A DNA stretch of 64,000 bases from Bacteroidales bacterium (GTDB lineage: Bacteria > Bacteroidota > Bacteroidia > Bacteroidales > Muribaculaceae). Within the stretch, counting starts at the first letter, position 1, and every line of letters begins with the position of its first letter. The stretch lies in assembly GCA_019415705.1 (NCBI GenBank), contig DXYS01000092.1:62001-126000 (forward strand). Reading direction: 5' to 3'. Of the stretch, positions 45,506 to 55,154 are shown piece by piece. A program made the position numbers and the translations under genes. The notes under the pieces were generated by a model. That model worked only from the letters and a program-made list of their open reading frames with translations, had not been told where the DNA came from and did not search any database.

Positions 45506-45545
45506 ATAGCCGTATTTCTGCGCAGTTTTAGAGACGCCCGGCTAT
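45506..45545. repeat. Inverted repeat in the metY-metalloprotease gap
   Basis: ATAGCCG (45506-45512) and CGGCTAT (45539-45545), 26 nt apart, upstream of both divergent promoters. It may be an operator or a structured element. The rest of the 45410-45746 gap is AT-rich promoter sequence and a leader with a CCAATGCG/CGCGTTGG hairpin (45703-45728). Confidence 0.4.
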
Positions 45546-45628
45546 ACACTTTTAGATGTTTTTATTGTAAAATCTACCGAAATGTTCAAAATTATCTTAA
45601 TCAGTTAACTATTTCATCAAAAAATCAT

Positions 45629-45636
45629 TACCTTTG
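45629..45636 (+). promoter_or_regulatory. Probable -7 element of the metalloprotease locus
   Basis: TACCTTTG followed by CGACA. The leader would be about 105 nt and carries two small hairpins before the ATG at 45747. Confidence 0.6.
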
Positions 45637-45746
45637 CGACAATTGTGATTGATATCGAAGTAATTTTTAGTCATCAGTCCCTTCACCGGGGGCTTATGAT
45701 TGCCAATGCGTCGTACCCCGCGCGTTGGCTAAATCTGATTTAAAAC

Positions 45747-48464
45747 ATGTTTTGTAAGGCACATTTCTTAAAACACATTCTTGCATTTTCGCTGGGCGCA
45801 ACCGTGTTACTCGCGCCCTGCATCGACCTTCACGCCGCAACAAACGACGATGACAACGCAAACCGTTCGTTCCTCTTCTTCGGTAAGAAGAAAAACAAGA
45901 AAAAAGCGGCCGAAGCCGACACCACCGCAAAAAAATCAGAGTACGAGGAACTCACTTCAGCCGACTCCAACGTTATCTCCGAAGGTCTGTTTAAAGTCAT
46001 CCGCAACAAGAAGGGCGACTATTATTTCGAGATTCCGCGCGAACTGATTGGCCGTGACATGCTGATTATCAACAAATTTGTACGCGTCCCGTCCGAGCTC
46101 AATGACGCCGGAGTCAACCGCGGCATAAACTATGCCAATCAGATGATTAAATTCGACCTGTCAGACGACCTTAAAAAAGTGATTGTCCGCCAGAGCCGTC
46201 CGCTCCCCGACGTTCCGACGCAGGACGCTATCGCGCGCTCGGTGCGTGACAACTATATCTCACCCATAATATATTCTTTCAAAGCCGAGTCATATAATCC
46301 TGACTCGACGACAGTGGTCATTAAGGCCAACGACATGTTCAACGGCCAGCACACAGCATTCAACAACGTTTTCTCAGACATAAACATCGGCACTCCGGTC
46401 AATGCAGACCTCTCACACATAAAATCCGTAAAGGCTTTCGACACAAACATCTATGCCGTCTCGGAGCTCTCGACAAAAGTAACCGAGCCCGGCGGCACGG
46501 CATATATCACAGTCGAGGTCGGCTCGACCCTGCTGCTTCTGCCCGAGAAGCCGATGACGCGTCGCTATGTGTCGCCGCGTATCGGCTACTTCACCGTTCC
46601 GGCCCTCAGATATTCCGACAGCCAGCAGCGCGTAAAGGGCGGCAACTACATCACACGCTGGCGTCTCGAGCCGCGCGACGAAGACCGTGCCGCCTATCTC
46701 GCCGGCAAAATCGTCGACCCGAAGACTCCGATTACTTTCTATATCGACAACTCGACACCCCGCCAGTGGCGCAAATATATCAAACAGGGCATCGAGGAAT
46801 GGAACTCGGCCTTTGAGATGGCCGGATTCAGCAACGCCATCCGCGCAATACAGATCGAGGACAACGACTCGGTCGACATGGATGACGTCAGCTACTCCAC
46901 CCTCACCTATGCCGCATCGGCCAAAAGCAACGCCATGGGTCCGTCCATCACCGACCCGCGCTCGGGCGAAATCCTCGAAGCCGACATCATGTGGTGGCAC
47001 AATGTGCTCGACATCCTCCACGACTGGCTCGTCATACAGACCGGCGCCGTCAACCCTGACGCCCGCTCTTTAGAGCTGCCCGAACACCTTGTCGGCGACG
47101 CCATGCGTTTTGTCGCCTGCCACGAGGTCGGCCACTCGCTCGGTCTGCGTCACAACATGATAGCATCATCGGCCATACCCACCGACTCGTTGCGCTCGCG
47201 CCAGTTCACCGACTCGATAAAAGGTACCGCATCGTCAATCATGGACTATGCCCGATTCAACTATGTCGCACAGCCCGGCGACGACGTGCAGTATCTGACT
47301 CCGCACATCGGCCCCTATGACCGTATCGCCATCGAATACGGCTACCGCTGGTTTGACAAAAACACGCCTGACGACGAGAACGACATACTACAGGAACTCC
47401 TCGACAACCACACCGGACCGCTCTTCCGCTACAGCGAGGCTCAGGACTCGCGTGAGGCCATCGACCCGCGCGCGCTCAGCGAAGACCTCGGCGACGACCC
47501 CGTCAAGTCGGCAAAATACGGCATCGCCAATCTCAAACGCATCGTGCCGCGTATCATCGACTGGACCGACTCGGGCAAACGCGGACAGGACTATGACGAG
47601 GCATCGCGCATATATTACTCGGCCATCGGCCAGTGGCAGCGCTATGTCTATCATGTGCTCGCCAACATCGGAGGCATATATGTCGACAACACCACCATGG
47701 GCGACGGCCGGCACACATATGCTTTCGTTCCTGCCAAGCGCCAGCGCGAAGCCCTGCAGTTCATAATCGACGAGGCTCTGACACAGCCCTCGTGGCTCTT
47801 TGACGCAGACTTGTCAAACTACACATTCCTTGTCCAGAACACACCGATCGGACGCATGGAAAACTCGCCCAACTACATCCTTAAAAATGCACAGAGCTAC
47901 ATCCTTTGGGATCTTCTCTCCGACAACCGCATAATACGTATGTATGAGAACGAGGCCATGAATCCGACGTCTGCCTTCAAAGGCTCTGAAATGATGGATA
48001 TGCTCCACCACGCCATTTTCAAGAAGACAATCGCCGGCGCCACCCCCGACGTGCGCGAACGCTCAGTCCAGAAAAACTTTGTCGACGCTCTCATAATCGC
48101 CGCCAGCGAAACCCAAGGCGTCAAAGAAGGCACCAAACGCTCGCTCGAAGACGAGGCCGGTCCCTTCCTTTTAGACGACCCCGACTTTATGGCAAATCAT
48201 TCGCTCGTATGCTCGCACTGCCATGCCGACGACAGCCATAACGCCGTCGGCGAACGCACAGCCGGCAGACGCATACTCAATTTCTACGGCTCTCAGGGCA
48301 ACCGCGTATCCGACGCCATCTCGCTCAAACGCGGCGAGCTGATGCGCATACGCGACCTGCTCATAAACCGTCGCTCATCTGCCTCACGCGATGCCCGCTA
48401 CCATTACGACGACCTTGTCATGCGCATCAACACCGCGCTCGGCATCGCCCAGCTGAAACAATAA
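45747..48464 (+). CDS. Secreted zinc metalloprotease (DUF5117/DUF5118 type)
   Basis: A 905-residue secreted protein with a signal sequence (about 1-30), a short basic linker, DUF5118/DUF5117-type N-terminal domains and a zincin catalytic domain with HEVGHSLGLRH (His459, Glu460, His463, His469; HExxHxxGxxH). The Met-turn candidate is SSIMDYARF. Near the C-terminus is CSHCH (822-826), a CxxCH motif not expected in this family. Bacteroidetes encode many of these next to SusC/SusD genes and they are thought to degrade proteins outside the cell. It is followed after 130 nt by a SusC gene. Confidence 0.88.
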   Translation: MFCKAHFLKHILAFSLGATVLLAPCIDLHAATNDDDNANRSFLFFGKKKNKKKAAEADTTAKKSEYEELTSADSNVISEGLFKVIRNKKGDYYFEIPRELIGRDMLIINKFVRVPSELNDAGVNRGINYANQMIKFDLSDDLKKVIVRQSRPLPDVPTQDAIARSVRDNYISPIIYSFKAESYNPDSTTVVIKANDMFNGQHTAFNNVFSDINIGTPVNADLSHIKSVKAFDTNIYAVSELSTKVTEPGGTAYITVEVGSTLLLLPEKPMTRRYVSPRIGYFTVPALRYSDSQQRVKGGNYITRWRLEPRDEDRAAYLAGKIVDPKTPITFYIDNSTPRQWRKYIKQGIEEWNSAFEMAGFSNAIRAIQIEDNDSVDMDDVSYSTLTYAASAKSNAMGPSITDPRSGEILEADIMWWHNVLDILHDWLVIQTGAVNPDARSLELPEHLVGDAMRFVACHEVGHSLGLRHNMIASSAIPTDSLRSRQFTDSIKGTASSIMDYARFNYVAQPGDDVQYLTPHIGPYDRIAIEYGYRWFDKNTPDDENDILQELLDNHTGPLFRYSEAQDSREAIDPRALSEDLGDDPVKSAKYGIANLKRIVPRIIDWTDSGKRGQDYDEASRIYYSAIGQWQRYVYHVLANIGGIYVDNTTMGDGRHTYAFVPAKRQREALQFIIDEALTQPSWLFDADLSNYTFLVQNTPIGRMENSPNYILKNAQSYILWDLLSDNRIIRMYENEAMNPTSAFKGSEMMDMLHHAIFKKTIAGATPDVRERSVQKNFVDALIIAASETQGVKEGTKRSLEDEAGPFLLDDPDFMANHSLVCSHCHADDSHNAVGERTAGRRILNFYGSQGNRVSDAISLKRGELMRIRDLLINRRSSASRDARYHYDDLVMRINTALGIAQLKQ

Positions 48465-48594
48465 CCAACCAATCATCAAGAAAGCTCAACTAACATAATT
48501 AACCAATCACAAAAAAAATCAGGCCGCCACATAAACGGCCACATAAAAATCAAGCATCCAATTCATTGTCTATTCACAGTTTCTCCCAAATGCA

Positions 48595-51500
48595 ATGAAA
48601 ACATACCTCAACAAACTCCTCGCTATAGCGATGATGCTCGTGGCTTTTTCGGCGACAGCATACGCTCAGCGCACAGTGAGCGGAGTCATCGTCTCGTCTG
48701 ACGGACAGGAGCCGCTTATCGGCGCCTCAGTCACCGTGTCGGAGACACAGCTCAAAAACGCCGGCAGCAAAGCCAAGACTCTCGGCACAGTCACCGATAT
48801 CGACGGCAATTTTTCGCTCACCGTACCCAAAGGCGTCACCGAAATCGAGTGCCGCTCCGTAGGCTACAATCCGCGCACTATCGTGCTCGTTGACGGCCTT
48901 GACAAATATGACATAGTCCTCGACCCGTCGTCGGTCGTGCTCTCCGATGTAGTCGTCACCGGTTATCAGACCATTGAGCGCCGCAAACTGACCGCCTCTA
49001 TATCAAAAATCGATGTCGACGAGAATGCCATCGGCTCAATCATGAATATCGACCAAGCCCTCGCCGGTCAGGTCGCCGGTCTGTCGGCAATACAGAGTAG
49101 CGGCTCGCCCGGCGCGCCTCTCAAGATACGTATCCGCGGCACAGCATCGCTGCAGGGCACTCAGGACCCTCTGTGGGTCATCGACGGCGTGCCTCTTAAC
49201 GGCACGGACGTTCCCTCGACCGACGAGCTGAAGGATATAGATAATCTGTATCAGTCGTCAATCGCAGGTCTCAACCCCGCCGACATCGAGAGCATAACCG
49301 TGCTCAAGGACGCCGCCGCAACAGCCATCTACGGTACACGTGCAGCCAACGGCGTCATCGTCATCACCACCAAGAGCGGCAAGGAAGGCAAACCTCAGGT
49401 CAACTTCTCGACACGTCTGACCTATTCGCCCAAACCAGACATCGACCGTCTCAACCTGCTCAACGCCGACGAGAAAGTCAACTTAGAACTCGAACTGCTC
49501 CGCTCTGACTATACCTACCGCGAGGGCAAAGGCGCCGTCTCGCGCATACTCACGGCAGCCGGCATGCTCGACGCCTACCGCGCCGGAGGCCTTGCAGCAG
49601 TCAGCCCCGAGACACGTGCCGCCATCGACGCGCTCCGCGTAATCAATACCGACTGGAATGACATCCTCTTCCGCGACACATTCAATCAGGAGTACAACCT
49701 CTCGGTGTCGGGCGGCTCTGACAAAGCAACATATTACACCTCGCTCGGTTTTCAGGACGAGCAGGGCAATGTGCCCGGCGTGTCGATGAACCGTCTCAAC
49801 TTCGTGGCCAAGACCACTTACCGCCTGTCGTCAAAATTCAAGGTTGGAGCATCGATTTTTGCAAACCGCCGCAAAAACAAGACTTATCTGACCGACAATG
49901 ACGGTTTCACCAACCCGGTCTACTACTCGCGCCGCGCCAATCCCTATCAGACACCCTACGACGCCGACGGTGACTATATCTACGACACCGACATACAGGG
50001 CCGCGAAGACAGTGACCTCAAGTTCAACATCTTCGAGGAACGCAACAACACCGACTACACTCAGGAGACAACCGGTGTGACGGCTCTCGTCGACGCCGAC
50101 TTCCGTTTCACTGACTGGCTCAAGGCCGTGACACAGGTGGGTTTCCAGCTCGACCATGTCGACCTGCAGAACTTCGCCTCAAAAGACACCTATGCCATGC
50201 GCAAGGAGTTCTACCGCTCGGAGGTGATGGGGTCTGACGGCATACGCCGCTCATTCCTCCCCGACGGCGGACGCCACTATCAGAGCAAATCGACCAACAA
50301 ACAGATAAACTGGAAACTTCAGGTCGAGTTCAGCAAACGTCTCGCCCCCGACCACGAGCTCGAGGCCATGGCCGGCACCGAGATACGCAAGACTTGGTAT
50401 GACTATTTCTCGGCGACAGCCTACGGCTACGACCGCAAGACTCTGACATCGAAACCTGTAATCTTCCCAAACGAGTCATGGGCCCGCACCTTCCCGCTCC
50501 ACTCGGAGTCAGTCAGCGAAAACGCCTACGCCTCATTCTACGCCACTACATCCTACTCACTGATGCGCCGCTACACACTCGGAGCGTCGGTGCGTTTCGA
50601 CGGCAGCGACCTCTTCGGCGTAGACAAGAAATACCGCTTCCTGCCCCTCTACTCGTTCAGCGCACTGTGGCGCATCTCCGACGAGCCGTTCATGCGTCCC
50701 GTCACCGCCATCTCCAACCTCGCACTGCGCGCCAGCTACGGCATACAGGGCAACATAGACAAGAGCACCTCGAGCTACGTCATGGGCTCGTATAACAACA
50801 TCTCTATTCTACCCGGCGTGACCGAAGATGTCATCGTGCTCGGCAATCCGCCGAACCGCCGTCTGCGCTGGGAGAAGACTCATACAGCCAACGCCGGTCT
50901 CGACATCTCTGTGCTCGACAACGCCATCACCCTTTCGACCGACGCCTACTACCGTCGCGGCAATGACCTCATCGCCCTGAAGATGCTCCCCTTGGAGACC
51001 GGCTTCATGTCGACACTCGTCAACTGGGCGTCGATGCGTAACCGCGGTATAGAGTTTGCCCTGTCGACGCGCAACATCTCGACTGCACGTTTCCGCTGGA
51101 CGACAAACTTCAACATCGCTTACAACGAGAACAAGGTGCTTCAGGAGACCGTGCCCTCTAACCAGACCACACCTTCGCGCGAAGGCTATCCGGTCAACTC
51201 TATCTTCGCCTATCGCACCGCCGGTCTTGACGAAGACGGTTTCCCGCTGTTCCTGACCAAAGACGGCCAGAAAGTCACCGCCAAGGAGCTACTCAAGCTC
51301 AACTCCGCCGGCGCCTCGACCCTCACAGCCGAGCAGCAGCGCGACCTATACACCTACATGGGCTCGGGCGACCCGCTGTGGACAGGCGGTTTCATCAACA
51401 ACTTCTACTACCGCGACTTTGACCTGACGGTCAACTTCGCCTTCAACCTCAAGATGTTCACCCGCATCCAGCCGTCTTACTCGTCGACATGGTTTGACCG

Positions 51501-51882
51501 CGGCATGAACACCAACCGCGACATCCTCGACCGCTGGACTCCGTCAAACACCTCGTCGACGCTCCCGGCTCTCATCCCCGAGACCTCGCCCCGCGCCGCC
51601 GAGCGCACTCAATATGCCGAATTCCAGCTCTACTCGATGCTCGACACGTGGGTCAAACGCTCTGACTACTGCCGTCTGCAGAGCATCAACTTCGGCTACA
51701 ACATCCCGCCGACAGTAATCCACAAATTAGGTCTGTCGACCCTGCGCGTGGCCTTCGAGGCACGTAATATCTGGGTCTTCGGCTCAAACTACAAGAACTT
51801 CCTTGACCCCGAGACAATGGGCAATCCTTTCGCACAGCCGATACCCAAAAGTTTCACGTTCAGTCTGAGCGCAAAATTCTGA
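48595..51882 (+). CDS. SusC-like TonB-dependent outer-membrane transporter
   Basis: A 1,095-residue receptor with signal peptide (about 1-24, ending AYAQ), a carboxypeptidase-regulatory-like domain (about 25-115), a TonB plug (about 130-250; SGSPGAPLKIRIRGTASL and YGTRAANGVIVITTKSG) and a 22-strand barrel ending FTFSLSAKF. It imports oligomeric nutrients with the SusD lipoprotein encoded 40 nt downstream. The neighbouring metalloprotease suggests peptides or glycopeptides as substrate, but this is inference. No sigma/anti-sigma or hybrid sensor gene is nearby. Confidence 0.93.
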   Translation: MKTYLNKLLAIAMMLVAFSATAYAQRTVSGVIVSSDGQEPLIGASVTVSETQLKNAGSKAKTLGTVTDIDGNFSLTVPKGVTEIECRSVGYNPRTIVLVDGLDKYDIVLDPSSVVLSDVVVTGYQTIERRKLTASISKIDVDENAIGSIMNIDQALAGQVAGLSAIQSSGSPGAPLKIRIRGTASLQGTQDPLWVIDGVPLNGTDVPSTDELKDIDNLYQSSIAGLNPADIESITVLKDAAATAIYGTRAANGVIVITTKSGKEGKPQVNFSTRLTYSPKPDIDRLNLLNADEKVNLELELLRSDYTYREGKGAVSRILTAAGMLDAYRAGGLAAVSPETRAAIDALRVINTDWNDILFRDTFNQEYNLSVSGGSDKATYYTSLGFQDEQGNVPGVSMNRLNFVAKTTYRLSSKFKVGASIFANRRKNKTYLTDNDGFTNPVYYSRRANPYQTPYDADGDYIYDTDIQGREDSDLKFNIFEERNNTDYTQETTGVTALVDADFRFTDWLKAVTQVGFQLDHVDLQNFASKDTYAMRKEFYRSEVMGSDGIRRSFLPDGGRHYQSKSTNKQINWKLQVEFSKRLAPDHELEAMAGTEIRKTWYDYFSATAYGYDRKTLTSKPVIFPNESWARTFPLHSESVSENAYASFYATTSYSLMRRYTLGASVRFDGSDLFGVDKKYRFLPLYSFSALWRISDEPFMRPVTAISNLALRASYGIQGNIDKSTSSYVMGSYNNISILPGVTEDVIVLGNPPNRRLRWEKTHTANAGLDISVLDNAITLSTDAYYRRGNDLIALKMLPLETGFMSTLVNWASMRNRGIEFALSTRNISTARFRWTTNFNIAYNENKVLQETVPSNQTTPSREGYPVNSIFAYRTAGLDEDGFPLFLTKDGQKVTAKELLKLNSAGASTLTAEQQRDLYTYMGSGDPLWTGGFINNFYYRDFDLTVNFAFNLKMFTRIQPSYSSTWFDRGMNTNRDILDRWTPSNTSSTLPALIPETSPRAAERTQYAEFQLYSMLDTWVKRSDYCRLQSINFGYNIPPTVIHKLGLSTLRVAFEARNIWVFGSNYKNFLDPETMGNPFAQPIPKSFTFSLSAKF

Positions 51883-51921
51883 TAACTCTCTCATCTCACA
51901 AACACTCAAGCATCTACGTTT

Positions 51922-53253
51922 ATGAAACTCACCAAAATAATTGCCTCGGCCGCCATCGCCGCAGTGATGACCCTCACCGCGGGCTGCGACAGCTTTCTCG
52001 ACATACAGCCTGTCGGCAAGGTCATCCCGACGACAGCCGAGGAGTTCCGCTCGCTGCTGACAGAGGCCTACTCATATGTGCCCGATGACCGCGGACTCGC
52101 ATCGTTCCGCAGCGACGAGGTACTAATGGACCCGACAATGTCGCCCAACGACCTCAACTCCTATCTTGACATCTGGCGTTGGAATGACTCGGCGCCCGGC
52201 GAGAACACCGCCACCTTCAGCTGGCGCCAGTTCTATCATGTGCTCTTTATCGCCAACTATGTCATCGAGTCTGAAAACATGATTACCGGGGGCACCAAAC
52301 CAGAGATACGCCAGATGGTCGGCGAGTCATACATGTTGCGCGCCTACATGCACTTCATGCTCGCCAATCTCCACGCCCCGGCCTACACCGCCTGCGACCC
52401 GGCCGCGACACTCGCCATCCCGCTCAAGCTTGACAGCGACGTCGAGGCCACCCTTAAGCGCGACTATCTTGACAAAGTCTACAAGTCGATATGCGACGAC
52501 CTCGATTCGGCCGAGGACTATCTCAACGTCGAGACATGGCAGCCCGGCTACAACTACCGCTTCAATGTCATCTCGGCTGACGCCCTGCGCTCACGCGTAC
52601 TTCTTTATATGGGCGACTACGAGGGCTCGTTGGCCGCTGCTCGCCGTGTGCTGGCCGTACGTTCGGAGCTTTCTGATGTCAGCTCCGAGCTGCCTAATGC
52701 CTATAACTCCGTGGAGAACATCGTGGCTCTCGAGCAGGTGATGACCGCAAGCTACGCGCGCACCCTCAAGGTCAACCGCGATTTCTACCGTCTATACACC
52801 TCGGCCGACAAGCGCCGCCGCACATATTTCAATCAGGTTTCGGCCTCAAACATCCTGCTGACCAAGGGTGGAAGCAACACCTACAGCTGCACCCTTCGCA
52901 CCGGCGAGATGCTGCTCAACGCCGCCGAGGCCGCATGGCACTGCGATGACCGAGATGCTGCCGAGGGCTATCTGCTGACACTGCAGCGCGCCCGCTTCAA
53001 CGACAGCGGTGCGGCCAAAGAGGCTGCCGTGGCTGCCATGACCGATGACGAACTGCTCACCGAGATTCTCGAGGAGCGTGCCCGCGAGCTCGCCTTCGAA
53101 GGTCACCGCTGGTTTGACCTACGACGCACCACGCGTCCGCGCATCGTCCGCAGCTATCGCGGCGAGGAGTATGTGCTCGAAGCCAATGACCCGCGCTACA
53201 CCATCCGCATCCCCTCGTCGGCAATCGAGGCTAATCCCGGTCTCGCCGACTGA
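51922..53253 (+). CDS. SusD/RagB-family nutrient-binding lipoprotein
   Basis: A 443-residue lipoprotein (TAGC, Cys22; then DSFLDIQPVGKVIP) with a TPR-like helical core and the C-terminal ILEERARELAFEGHRWFDLRR, the diagnostic RagB/SusD signature. It is the lid of the SusC transporter encoded just upstream. It is somewhat shorter than most SusD proteins (about 550 residues), as in the smaller RagB-like group. Confidence 0.93.
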   Translation: MKLTKIIASAAIAAVMTLTAGCDSFLDIQPVGKVIPTTAEEFRSLLTEAYSYVPDDRGLASFRSDEVLMDPTMSPNDLNSYLDIWRWNDSAPGENTATFSWRQFYHVLFIANYVIESENMITGGTKPEIRQMVGESYMLRAYMHFMLANLHAPAYTACDPAATLAIPLKLDSDVEATLKRDYLDKVYKSICDDLDSAEDYLNVETWQPGYNYRFNVISADALRSRVLLYMGDYEGSLAAARRVLAVRSELSDVSSELPNAYNSVENIVALEQVMTASYARTLKVNRDFYRLYTSADKRRRTYFNQVSASNILLTKGGSNTYSCTLRTGEMLLNAAEAAWHCDDRDAAEGYLLTLQRARFNDSGAAKEAAVAAMTDDELLTEILEERARELAFEGHRWFDLRRTTRPRIVRSYRGEEYVLEANDPRYTIRIPSSAIEANPGLAD

Positions 53254-53261
53254 CCTCAAAA

Positions 53262-53315
53262 TGTAGGGACGTGCCATAATTTACGTCTTATACGTGCCAA
53301 AGGCACGTCCCTACA
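53262..53315. repeat. Palindromic intergenic element
   Basis: TGTAGGGACGTGCC (53262-53275) and GGCACGTCCCTACA (53302-53315) are perfect inverted copies. Inside, ACGTGCC AAA GGCACGT forms its own hairpin. Similar palindromes with GGGACGTGCC arms recur in many bacterial genomes. It may also act as transcription attenuator between susD and the next gene. Confidence 0.7.
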
Positions 53316-53383
53316 AATATTAATCACTAAATGGTCTATTCCATATACAATCCACTATTTATTTACTTTATAAACAAAAGCTT

Positions 53384-55018
53384 ATGAAAAAACTTTTACT
53401 CTCCGCCATTTGCGCCGCGACAGCCATTCTGTCGCAGGCCGCTGTCAGCGACTACACCAAACAGTGGTCAGCCGACATCAACCAAGCTGTCAAGGATGCA
53501 AAGAGCTACCACGCAGCCATGGCCGTTGACGCTAACGCCAACGTCATCGTTGCCGGTGCGTTCACCGAGGATATGACTCTCGCCGGCGCTCAGCTCACCG
53601 CACTCGGCACAAGCGCCTACATCGCCAAATATGACAACAAAGGCACAGCAAAATGGGCCGTAGCTCTTACCGGCTCTGCCACCGTCTCACATATCGCCAC
53701 TGACGCCGCAGGCAACATCTACGTGGCCGGCACATTTGCTGACGAAGTGGAGTTCGGCACAACCGCAGGCACCGCTATCACCAAAACCGGCCAGATGATT
53801 GACGGGGCTGCAACCGTCAAACAAAACTCGTCATTTATTGCAAAATATGACGCAGACGGCAAAATCGTGACTGTCGCCGATTTCGTTGCTAACAAAATTG
53901 CCGAACTGAACGACAATCCCATGTATTACCCCGAGGACGGCGATATATTCTTTGACATTTCAGATCTTAAAGTCGTCGGTGACAAAGTATATGTTTCAGC
54001 AGGTTATACCGGCGAAACAAAATGTGGCGACACCACATTTTCCGCAAGCCATATCGTCATATGGGGTTTCATGGTATGGACACAGGAGACATATTCTGTC
54101 TTTTCGCTTTCAAGCAGTGACCTCACCGGTTGCCGGTCAATTGCTACTGTTAAATACAATGGTGCAAACGGAGCTGATGAAGACAGCGCATCTGAAGTTT
54201 ACTCATGCAAATTTGATGTAGCTTCTGACGGTACGATTTATGCTGCCTTCTGCTCAGTCGGCAAAGCATCACTCTCTGTCGGAGAAAATACAGTTATCAT
54301 CGATGAAGCTACCGAAGGACCTCAGAAATATACCATCGCTGCTATTAAGGACAATGCTCTCACTTCGTCATTTATCAAAGCATGGGAATTCACCGCTACC
54401 AAGCCTAACGACAACAGCTTCGCGTTTGTCAGAGCCGGCAACGAAAGCGTTAACCTTGTCGGAAGCATGTTCACTTCGACGACAGAAAATCCCGGTACAG
54501 CCGAAGCTGTAACTACCGACCATAAGAATATTTTCGTCGCCAAAGCTCCTGTCGCAACTCTTGAGCCGACATTCGTTGCAAAAGATGCCGCAGATGGCGT
54601 TATTACATTCAACTCTATTGCAAGTGTGGCTGAAGTAGCTGCAGGCGAGTTCTATTTAAGCACTCTCGGTTACTACAATCAGAATTCAGCCCCCGACGTG
54701 GAGCCCGCATTCAAAAATGATGAATTCGCCAACGTGGCACGCACGTTCTACTTCAACGGCACAGAGTTTGCAGCCACAGCTCCTCTCGACAAAGAGGCTG
54801 TCGGCGTAGCAGCCAACAGCGCCAACGTAGCTTTTGCCGACGCCATCGACGGCGGTATCAGCGTAAGCCTCTACAACTCAAACACATCAGGTATCAGCGA
54901 CATCACTGTCAGCGACGACGTCAAGACCGGCAAGGCTTACAACCTGCAGGGCATCGAGGTCGCTCCCGACACCAAGGGTCTGATCATCATCGACGGCAAG
55001 AAAGTCTACAACAAATAA
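53384..55018 (+). CDS. Secreted beta-propeller-like protein with sorting-type tail
   Basis: A 544-residue secreted protein (signal about 1-19) without lipobox. The N-terminal part repeats blades of the type ATDAAGNIYVAGTFADEV and DANANVIVAGAFTEDM, each followed by AKYD(N/A)KG, as in SBBP-type beta-propellers. The last 45 residues (YNLQGIEVAP, then GLIIIDGKKVYNK) resemble the Bacteroidales T9SS-like C-terminal sorting or anchoring tail. Being directly behind SusC/SusD it may be the extra surface binding protein of the locus. Its ligand is unknown. Confidence 0.72.
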   Translation: MKKLLLSAICAATAILSQAAVSDYTKQWSADINQAVKDAKSYHAAMAVDANANVIVAGAFTEDMTLAGAQLTALGTSAYIAKYDNKGTAKWAVALTGSATVSHIATDAAGNIYVAGTFADEVEFGTTAGTAITKTGQMIDGAATVKQNSSFIAKYDADGKIVTVADFVANKIAELNDNPMYYPEDGDIFFDISDLKVVGDKVYVSAGYTGETKCGDTTFSASHIVIWGFMVWTQETYSVFSLSSSDLTGCRSIATVKYNGANGADEDSASEVYSCKFDVASDGTIYAAFCSVGKASLSVGENTVIIDEATEGPQKYTIAAIKDNALTSSFIKAWEFTATKPNDNSFAFVRAGNESVNLVGSMFTSTTENPGTAEAVTTDHKNIFVAKAPVATLEPTFVAKDAADGVITFNSIASVAEVAAGEFYLSTLGYYNQNSAPDVEPAFKNDEFANVARTFYFNGTEFAATAPLDKEAVGVAANSANVAFADAIDGGISVSLYNSNTSGISDITVSDDVKTGKAYNLQGIEVAPDTKGLIIIDGKKVYNK

Positions 55019-55073
55019 TCACAACTTTGCGATAATCAGTTCTCGTCAGAGCATCTGACGTGACACATTTACG

Positions 55074-55104
55074 AAATCGCGGTGCCTGCAGGGCATCGCG
55101 ATTT
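55074..55104 (+). terminator. Terminator after the beta-propeller gene
   Basis: AAATCGCG-GTGCC pairs with GGGCAT-CGCGATTT (55074-55104, loop TGCA), followed by TTGTGTTTT. Confidence 0.7.
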
Positions 55105-55125
55105 TGTGTTTTAAGCCATAATCAC

Positions 55126-55133
55126 TAAATTTG
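55126..55133 (+). promoter_or_regulatory. Probable -7 element of rlmN
   Basis: TAAATTTG, 21 nt before the rlmN ATG and after the preceding terminator. Confidence 0.6.
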
Positions 55134-55154
55134 TGACAGCAACATGCCTTAAAG

